Below are positions 5,732 through 9,265 of a DNA stretch of 9,265 bases, piece after piece (the stretch's first letter is position 1; each line of letters opens with the position of its first letter). The DNA is from JBBAAS01 sp041658125. Lineage in GTDB: Bacteria > Patescibacteriota > Microgenomatia > UBA12405. Under the pieces are notes generated by a model that made no database searches, was not told where the DNA came from, and saw only the letters and a list, made by a program, of their open reading frames with translations. The DNA is taken from assembly GCA_041658125.1 (NCBI GenBank), contig JBBAAS010000025.1:1-9265 (forward strand), given 5' to 3'. The translations under genes and the position numbers were made by a program.

Positions 5732-6133
5732 ATGCTTCAACCTAGCCGGACCAAATATCGAAAACAATTCCGTGGCAAAATGCGTGGTAACTCAAAAGGT
5801 TGTACTGTTGCTTTTGGTGAATATGGTTTAAAAGCTATGGACCGTTCCTGGATTACCGCCAATCAAATCGAATCTGCCAGAAAGGCTATTACCCATGCCA
5901 CCAAAAGAAACGGCCGGATGTGGGTCAGGCTTTTTCCCGATAAGCCTATCACTGAAAAAGGAGCCGGAACCATGGGTGCCGGTAAAGGTGACGTCAAAGG
6001 TTACGTTTGTGTTGTCAAGCCCGGCAAAATTATGTTTGAAGTTTCAGGCATTTCTGAAGCTGAAGTCAAGGTTGCTTTAAATTTAGCCGCCGCCAAGCTT
6101 CCAATTATTACCAAAATCGTTAAAAGAGTCTAA
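5732..6133 (+). CDS. rplP: 50S ribosomal protein uL16
   Basis: L16 is a late-assembling 50S protein that organises the A-site region near the central protuberance. The 133-residue product begins with the family signature MLQPSRTKYRKQFRGKMRG. Other landmarks are FGEYGLKAMDRSWITANQIE (28-47), WVRLFPDKPITEKGAG (64-79), KGDVKGYVCVVKPGK (85-99) and AAAKLPIITK (119-128). The loop after PITEK reads GAGTMGAGKG; E. coli has PLAVRMGKGKG, so Thr80 takes the place of the conserved Arg81, which in E. coli contacts the peptidyl-transferase region and is hydroxylated by YcfD, and the loop is one residue shorter. Translation ends at three consecutive in-frame stops (TAA TAA TAG, 6131-6139). Confidence 0.98.
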   Translation: MLQPSRTKYRKQFRGKMRGNSKGCTVAFGEYGLKAMDRSWITANQIESARKAITHATKRNGRMWVRLFPDKPITEKGAGTMGAGKGDVKGYVCVVKPGKIMFEVSGISEAEVKVALNLAAAKLPIITKIVKRV

Positions 6134-6137
6134 TAAT

Positions 6138-6143
6138 AGGTGA
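6138..6143 (+). promoter_or_regulatory. Shine-Dalgarno site for rpmC
   Basis: AGGTGA matches the end of the canonical AGGAGGTGA complement of 16S rRNA and sits 5 bases before the rpmC ATG. It is the clearest ribosome-binding site in the window and falls in the longest gap within the run from S10 to L18 (15 bases). It decides the start in favour of the ATG at 6149 over the in-frame GTG at 6140, which overlaps the site itself. Confidence 0.6.
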
Positions 6144-6148
6144 TTTTT

Positions 6149-6352
6149 ATGAAAAAAACTGATAAAATTAGTTACCAACAGAAACCCAAAGAAGAACTTC
6201 AAAAGGAACTTCTTAACTTAAGTAAACAATTGGTTGAAAATCGCGCCAAGCATCGCTTAGGTAACCTCAAAGATACTTCTGTTTTTAAAAAATTAAAATA
6301 TCAAATTAGTTTGATTAAAACCGTTCTGTCAAAAAATCAAAAAAATGTCTGA
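6149..6352 (+). CDS. rpmC: 50S ribosomal protein bL29
   Basis: L29 is a small helical hairpin protein near the tunnel exit, next to L23. The product is 67 residues from the ATG at 6149 (family usually 60-70). The typical pattern is two helices: residues 12-34, with PKEELQKELLNLSKQLVENR, and 47-65 (FKKLKYQISLIKTVLSKNQ), joined by the AKHRLGNLKDTS turn that corresponds to the family QxxTGQLxNPxxI segment. A GTG at 6140 would add three residues but overlaps the Shine-Dalgarno site. The stop is TGA and overlaps the next gene by 8 bases (ATGTCTGA). Confidence 0.93.
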   Translation: MKKTDKISYQQKPKEELQKELLNLSKQLVENRAKHRLGNLKDTSVFKKLKYQISLIKTVLSKNQKNV

Positions 6353-6620
6353 AAACACCCCAAATCACCAAGTCGGTAAATTTTTTACCGGAATTGTTCT
6401 TTCCGACAAGATGAAAAATACCATCGTTGTTTCTTTGACCTATCAAACCAGTCACCCTCTTTACCAAAAAATTGTCAGAAAAAACAAAAAGATTTACGCC
6501 GAAAACAATCTTGGTGCTAAAACCGGCGATCAGGTCAAAGTTCGGGAAATTCGGCCGTTAAGTAAAACCAAGCGTTTTACCACTGTCGAAATTATCAAAA
6601 ATAGTCAAAACCAATCATGA
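6345..6620 (+). CDS. rpsQ: 30S ribosomal protein uS17
   Basis: S17 is a primary 16S-binding protein of the 30S body with an OB fold. The product is 91 residues, slightly longer than the usual 80-87 because of short polar tails at both ends. The core is clear: KFFTGIVLSDKMKNTIVV (12-29), HPLYQKIVRKNKKIYAEN (37-54), then GDQVKVREIRPLSKTKRF (61-78). This matches the family pattern of GxVxSDKMxKTIxV and GDxVxIxExRPLSKxKxW. Its ATG lies within the last codons of rpmC and its TGA overlaps the ATG of rplN (ATGA), so it is coupled on both sides. Confidence 0.97.
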   Translation: MSENTPNHQVGKFFTGIVLSDKMKNTIVVSLTYQTSHPLYQKIVRKNKKIYAENNLGAKTGDQVKVREIRPLSKTKRFTTVEIIKNSQNQS

Positions 6621-6985
6621 TCCAATTTCGAAGCATTATCAAGCCGGCCGACAACTGCGGCGCTAGATATCTCAAAATCATCCACATCTACAAAGGTTTT
6701 CGCCACAAAAAAGGAACTATCGGCGACATTGCTTTAGCCATTGTCAAAGATGCTACTCCTAATGGAATCGTAAAAAACGAAGAAAAAGTCAAAGTAGTTA
6801 TCGTTCGGACCAAAAAGGAAGTCGCTCGTGCTGACGGTTCACACATTCGTTTTAGTGACAACGCCGCCGTCGTCATCGATAGCCAAAACAATCCCCGCGG
6901 TAGCCGTATATTTGGCCCAATTGCCCGTGAAATAAAAGACGCTGGTTTTAACAAAATTGCCTCTATGGCCAAGGAGGTCTATTAA
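6617..6985 (+). CDS. rplN: 50S ribosomal protein uL14
   Basis: L14 lies at the subunit interface, contacts L19 and forms intersubunit bridges; it is also where the silencing factor RsfS binds in many bacteria. The length of 122 residues is standard. MIQFRSIIKPADNCGARYLK, VKVVIVRTKKEVARADGSHI, IRFSDNAAVVID and GSRIFGPIAREI match the E. coli sequence segment by segment. The ADNCGAR motif has Cys where E. coli has Ser. The final codons (MAKEVY) include AAGGAGGT at 6971-6978, which also resembles a Shine-Dalgarno site for the next gene. Confidence 0.98.
   Translation: MIQFRSIIKPADNCGARYLKIIHIYKGFRHKKGTIGDIALAIVKDATPNGIVKNEEKVKVVIVRTKKEVARADGSHIRFSDNAAVVIDSQNNPRGSRIFGPIAREIKDAGFNKIASMAKEVY
6971..6978 (+). 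promoter_or_regulatory. Shine-Dalgarno-like site before rplX
   Basis: AAGGAGGT is a near-perfect anti-16S match ending 11 bases before the rplX ATG, somewhat farther than the usual 5-9. It also encodes Lys-Glu-Val in the conserved C-terminus of L14, so selection on the protein may explain it. I rate its use in initiation as possible. Confidence 0.4.
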
Positions 6986-6989
6986 TTTT

Positions 6990-7313
6990 ATGAAAATTCA
7001 AAAAGGCGACAAAGTAAAAGTGCTTTTGGGCAAAGACAAAGGTCGTGAGGGTGAGGTCATTCGGGCTTTCCCCAAAACTCAAAAAATCGTCGTCAAAGGT
7101 TTAAACCTTTTTAAGAAACATCTTAAGCCTCAACAGGGTCAAAAAGGTGGCATTATCGAAAAAGAACGGTCTTTGATCGTTTCCAAAGTGGCTCTTATTT
7201 GTCCTTCCTGTCAAAAAGCCGTTAGGGTCGGCTATTTAGTCGACAAAAGTGGCGAAAAATCCAGAATTTGTAAGGCCTGTCAGGCAGTTTTACCTAATCA
7301 TCTCAAAAAATAA
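6990..7313 (+). CDS. rplX: 50S ribosomal protein uL24, zinc-ribbon type
   Basis: L24 starts assembly of the 50S subunit by binding the 5' part of 23S rRNA. The product is 107 residues. The N-terminal KOW motif is MKIQKGDKVKVLLGKDKGRE with GEVIRAFPKTQKIVVKGLN following (residues 1-40). The second half carries a four-cysteine ribbon, CPSC (71-74) and CKAC (94-97), around a VGYLVDKSGEKSRI linker. This is the zinc-binding form of L24, not the cysteine-free form. The ATG at 6990 was chosen because an in-frame ATG at 6957 would add 11 non-family residues inside rplN. It is 4 bases after rplN and 3 bases before rplE. Confidence 0.97.
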   Translation: MKIQKGDKVKVLLGKDKGREGEVIRAFPKTQKIVVKGLNLFKKHLKPQQGQKGGIIEKERSLIVSKVALICPSCQKAVRVGYLVDKSGEKSRICKACQAVLPNHLKK

Positions 7314-7316
7314 ACT

Positions 7317-7829
7317 ATGCTTACTAAAAATATCAAATTAGAGGATCAAAAGCGGAACGTTTTTTCCCTTCCTCGTCTTTCAAAAGTAGTCATTAACTAT
7401 CGTGTTCCCGAGGCTCGCGAAAGCCAGGAATCACTTGCCACTGCCATTGTTGAAATCACCAACATTACCGGTCAAAAGCCCAAGCTTTGTTCCGCTAAAA
7501 AGTCCGTCGCCTCTTTTAAGCTTCGTGAAGGTGATCCTTTAGCCTTAAAGGTTACCCTCCGTGGTCAAAGAATGTATGATTTTATCGAAAAACTATTTAA
7601 TGTGGTTTTTCCCCGGCTTCGTGACTTTCGCGGTATGCCTCTTGACGCCTTTGATCAAAACGGTAATTACAATCTAACCATTAAGGACCAAACCTTGTTT
7701 CCCGAAATCGATCTTAACAAAATCAACAAAATTCGGCCTATTCAGGTGACCTTAAATATAGCCTCCTCTTCCCAAGAAGACTCAAAAATGTTATTATCCG
7801 CCCTAGGTTTTCCTTTTCAAAAAATCTAA
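7317..7829 (+). CDS. rplE: 50S ribosomal protein uL5
   Basis: L5 binds 5S rRNA in the central protuberance and contacts the P-site tRNA and S13. The product is 170 residues (E. coli: 179), with the N-terminus somewhat shorter than usual. Landmarks are VFSLPRLSKVVINYRVPEA (15-33), ITNITGQKPKLCSAKKSVAS (47-66), FKLREGDPLALKVTLRGQRM (67-86), FIEKLFNVVFPRLRDFRGMP and GNYNLTIKDQTLFPEID. The C-terminus SALGFPFQKI matches the family GxPF ending. It is spaced 3 bases from both neighbours and has no Shine-Dalgarno sequence. Confidence 0.97.
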   Translation: MLTKNIKLEDQKRNVFSLPRLSKVVINYRVPEARESQESLATAIVEITNITGQKPKLCSAKKSVASFKLREGDPLALKVTLRGQRMYDFIEKLFNVVFPRLRDFRGMPLDAFDQNGNYNLTIKDQTLFPEIDLNKINKIRPIQVTLNIASSSQEDSKMLLSALGFPFQKI

Positions 7830-7832
7830 CAT

Positions 7833-8018
7833 ATGGCCAATCTTGCAAAAATAGTTCGGGAACACAAAAAGCTAAAATATAAGACTCGGTATCACAACCG
7901 TTGCCAGCTTTGTGGTCGCCCCCGTGCTTTTATCCGTCTTTTCGGCCTTTGTCGTCATTGTTTTAGAAAGTTAGCCCATTTAGGCAATCTCCCTGGAGTT
8001 AAAAAAGCCAGTTGGTAA
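7833..8018 (+). CDS. rpsN: 30S ribosomal protein uS14, type Z (zinc-binding)
   Basis: S14 is needed for assembly of the 30S head next to S3 and S10. This is the short form of 61 residues, which carries two CxxC pairs: Cys24/Cys27 (CQLCGRPRAF) and Cys40/Cys43 (CRHCFRKLAH). These four residues bind one zinc in the type Z family (also named rpsZ). The C-terminus, LGNLPGVKKASW, is the usual ending. It lies between rplE and rpsH as in most bacteria, with gaps of 3 and 4 bases. A zinc-free copy elsewhere in the genome cannot be excluded from this window. Confidence 0.98.
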   Translation: MANLAKIVREHKKLKYKTRYHNRCQLCGRPRAFIRLFGLCRHCFRKLAHLGNLPGVKKASW

Positions 8019-8022
8019 AAAT

Positions 8023-8412
8023 ATGTTGCAATCACGCACCTGCGATTTTCTAATCAGATTAAAAAATTCCTATGCGGCCGGCCGGCCCACCATGATTGCG
8101 CCGTCCTCAAATGTTTGCGTCGCTATCGCCGAACTTCTCCAAAAGCACAATCTGATTGAAAGCTATTCAACTTCCGAAGATCCTCTCAAAAACATCACCT
8201 TAAACCTTATTTACCACGATCAGCGCCCTCAAATTTCTCATATCCGTCTTTTTTCCAAGCCCGGTCGTCGTCTTTATCACAAATCATCCTCTCTTCCCTG
8301 GGGTGCTTCTAAAAACTCTATTTTTATTATTTCTACCTCTAAGGGATTAATGTCCCAAAAGCAAGCTCACACCCAAAAAATCGGTGGTGAACTTCTTGCC
8401 GAAATTTATTAA
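8023..8412 (+). CDS. rpsH: 30S ribosomal protein uS8
   Basis: S8 binds the central domain of 16S rRNA early in assembly; in E. coli it also represses the spc operon. The 129-residue product has the family opening DFLIRLKNSYAAGRPTMIAP (8-27), then SSNVCVAIAELLQKHNLI, the IRLFSKPGRRLYHK strand region and the RNA-binding STSKGLMSQKQAHTQKIGGE near the C-terminus. STSKG is the most conserved segment of the family and is intact. The sequence between about 45 and 70 is more divergent than in the neighbouring ribosomal proteins. A GC-only patch, GGCCGGCCGGCC at 8076-8087, stands out in the AT-rich gene but encodes ordinary loop residues. No S8-binding RNA mimic near the L5 start was recognised. Confidence 0.97.
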   Translation: MLQSRTCDFLIRLKNSYAAGRPTMIAPSSNVCVAIAELLQKHNLIESYSTSEDPLKNITLNLIYHDQRPQISHIRLFSKPGRRLYHKSSSLPWGASKNSIFIISTSKGLMSQKQAHTQKIGGELLAEIY

Positions 8413-8419
8413 TCTATCT

Positions 8420-8959
8420 ATGTCCCGAATCGGCAAACAACCAATTACTATTCCCGCTGGAGTTACTGTTGCTGTTGACCAAAGATTGGTTAAGGTTACC
8501 GGCCCCAAAGGCACTTTAGACTTAAAGTTACCTCTAAAAATCGAAGTTACTATTGTTGAGGGTCAGGTTATTGTCTCCCGTACCGGTGAAGACAAAAAAA
8601 CTCGCTCCAACCATGGCACTTTCCGGGCCCACATTAACAATATGATTTTAGGTGTTCAAACTCTTTGGCAAAAAGAGCTCGAAATCCGCGGTATCGGCTA
8701 CAAGGCGACCGTTTCCGGTGACAAACTAATCGTCACCGCCGGTTTTATCCATACCGTTGATATTGTTGCTCCCGCTGGTGTTCAGTTTCAGGTTACCGAC
8801 GATACCAAAATTCTCGTCACCGGTATCGACAAAACCAAAGTCGGTCAAACTGCCAGCAATATCAGAAAAATTCGTCCCCCCGAGCCCTACAAAGGCAAAG
8901 GCATCCGTTATCTTGGCGAAATTATTAAGCTCAAGGCCGGCAAAACTGCCAAAGCCTAA
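8420..8959 (+). CDS. rplF: 50S ribosomal protein uL6
   Basis: L6 lies beside the sarcin-ricin loop, at the site where elongation factors act. The product is 179 residues (E. coli: 177). It starts MSRIGKQPITIPAGV, the almost universal opening; an in-frame ATG at 8384 inside rpsH would add 12 unrelated residues and was rejected. Two repeated domains follow: residues 1-80, with VTGPKGTLDLKLP, and 82-170, with ELEIRGIGYKATVSGDKL. The RNA-binding C-terminal part has KVGQTASNIRKIRPPEPYKG and KGIRYLGEIIKLKAGK. It is 7 bases after rpsH and 5 bases before rplR. Confidence 0.98.
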   Translation: MSRIGKQPITIPAGVTVAVDQRLVKVTGPKGTLDLKLPLKIEVTIVEGQVIVSRTGEDKKTRSNHGTFRAHINNMILGVQTLWQKELEIRGIGYKATVSGDKLIVTAGFIHTVDIVAPAGVQFQVTDDTKILVTGIDKTKVGQTASNIRKIRPPEPYKGKGIRYLGEIIKLKAGKTAKA

Positions 8960-8964
8960 AAATT

Positions 8965-9265
8965 ATGATTATCCACAACCAAAAAATTAGACGTCAAAAA
9001 AGAATCCGGGGCCAACTCAAAGCCAGTCCCGGTATTCCCCGACTTTCAGTTTTTCGTAGTCACCAGCACCTTTGGCTTCAAATTATTGACGACAAACACG
9101 GCAAAACTATGGCTTCTGCCAATACCCGTTCTCTAAAATCTGAAAAATTGACCAAAACTCAAAAAGCTTTTGAGGCTGGTAAACTTATTGCCAAAGCCGC
9201 TTTAAAGAAAAATATTAAAAAAGTTAAATTTGATCGGGGTCTCTACCTCTTTCATGGTCGCGTTA
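8965..9265 (+). CDS. rplR: 50S ribosomal protein uL18 (3' truncated by window)
   Basis: L18 binds 5S rRNA together with L5 and brings it to the central protuberance. From the ATG at 8965 the frame stays open to the window edge, giving 100 residues of an expected 110-120. The N-terminal basic tail MIIHNQKIRRQKRIRGQLKA is followed by PRLSVFRSHQHLWLQIIDD (25-43), KTMASANTRS (47-56), AFEAGKLIAKAALKKNIKKV (68-87) and FDRGLYLFHGRV at the end. The last segment corresponds to the E. coli FDRSGFQYHGRV, so about 15 residues are missing. The order rplF-rplR is standard for the spc cluster, and rpsE should follow. Confidence 0.96.
   Translation, partial: MIIHNQKIRRQKRIRGQLKASPGIPRLSVFRSHQHLWLQIIDDKHGKTMASANTRSLKSEKLTKTQKAFEAGKLIAKAALKKNIKKVKFDRGLYLFHGRV

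Noticed and set aside
6140..6148. GTG start for rpmC
   Set aside because: It overlaps the AGGTGA ribosome-binding site, which is properly spaced for the ATG at 6149.
8076..8087. GGCCGGCCGGCC patch in rpsH as a possible recognition site or inserted element
   Set aside because: It encodes normal loop residues of S8 in frame, has no flanking repeat, and the gene is otherwise continuous.
8384..8419. Upstream ATG extending rplF into rpsH (and similarly 6957 for rplX)
   Set aside because: The extra residues are out-of-frame translations of the preceding gene; MSRIGKQPI and MKIQKGDKV are standard family starts.
8965..9265. Absence of the L30 gene, expected if this is a Candidate Phyla Radiation genome
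   Set aside because: rpmD would lie after rpsE, beyond the window end, so nothing can be said.

Overview
The window is a continuous run of translation genes, all on the + strand: the 3' end of the EF-G gene (fusA), then tuf, then the S10 and spc ribosomal protein clusters, ending inside the L18 gene. The gene order is tuf-S10-L3-L4-L23-L2-S19-L22-S3-L16-L29-S17-L14-L24-L5-S14-S8-L6-L18. This is the canonical bacterial order with nothing inserted and nothing missing up to the window end. There are no RNA genes, mobile elements, CRISPR arrays, long repeats or minus-strand genes that I can support.

The organism is bacterial: EF-Tu and EF-G are the bacterial forms and bL29 is present. Low GC, very tight packing, near-absence of Shine-Dalgarno sequences, zinc-type S14, zinc-ribbon L24 and several size-altered ribosomal proteins suggest a Candidate Phyla Radiation (Patescibacteria) genome, perhaps of the Microgenomates group. 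That placement is an impression from protein wording and needs a tree. TGA acts as a normal stop at three genes, which argues against the UGA-glycine code of Gracilibacteria and Absconditabacteria.

Layout: 1-405 holds EF-G domains IV and V. The 122-base gap at 406-527 is the only sizeable intergenic stretch; it carries a good sigma70-type promoter with an extended -10 and two small dyads in the predicted leader. tuf lies at 528-1700. From S10 (1729) to L18, genes are separated by 15 bases or fewer, and three pairs overlap. I see no internal terminator, so one promoter before tuf could serve the whole run. All 19 visible starts are ATG. Of 19 visible stops, 16 are TAA and 3 are TGA, and the TGA stops fall exactly at the three genes that overlap the next start.

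Together the genes supply the two main elongation factors and much of the ribosome core: the peptidyl-transferase neighbourhood (L2, L3, L16), the exit tunnel (L4, L22, L23), the decoding and head region (S3, S10, S14, S19) and early assembly proteins (S8, S17, L24).

I do not see an undescribed system here. The points worth a second look are variations on conserved parts: a reworked EF-Tu switch I segment, an L2 lacking about 29 N-terminal residues, an L22 with an N-terminal extension and a lengthened tunnel hairpin, an L16 without the usual arginine near the peptidyl-transferase centre, and the translational-coupling pattern of the operon.
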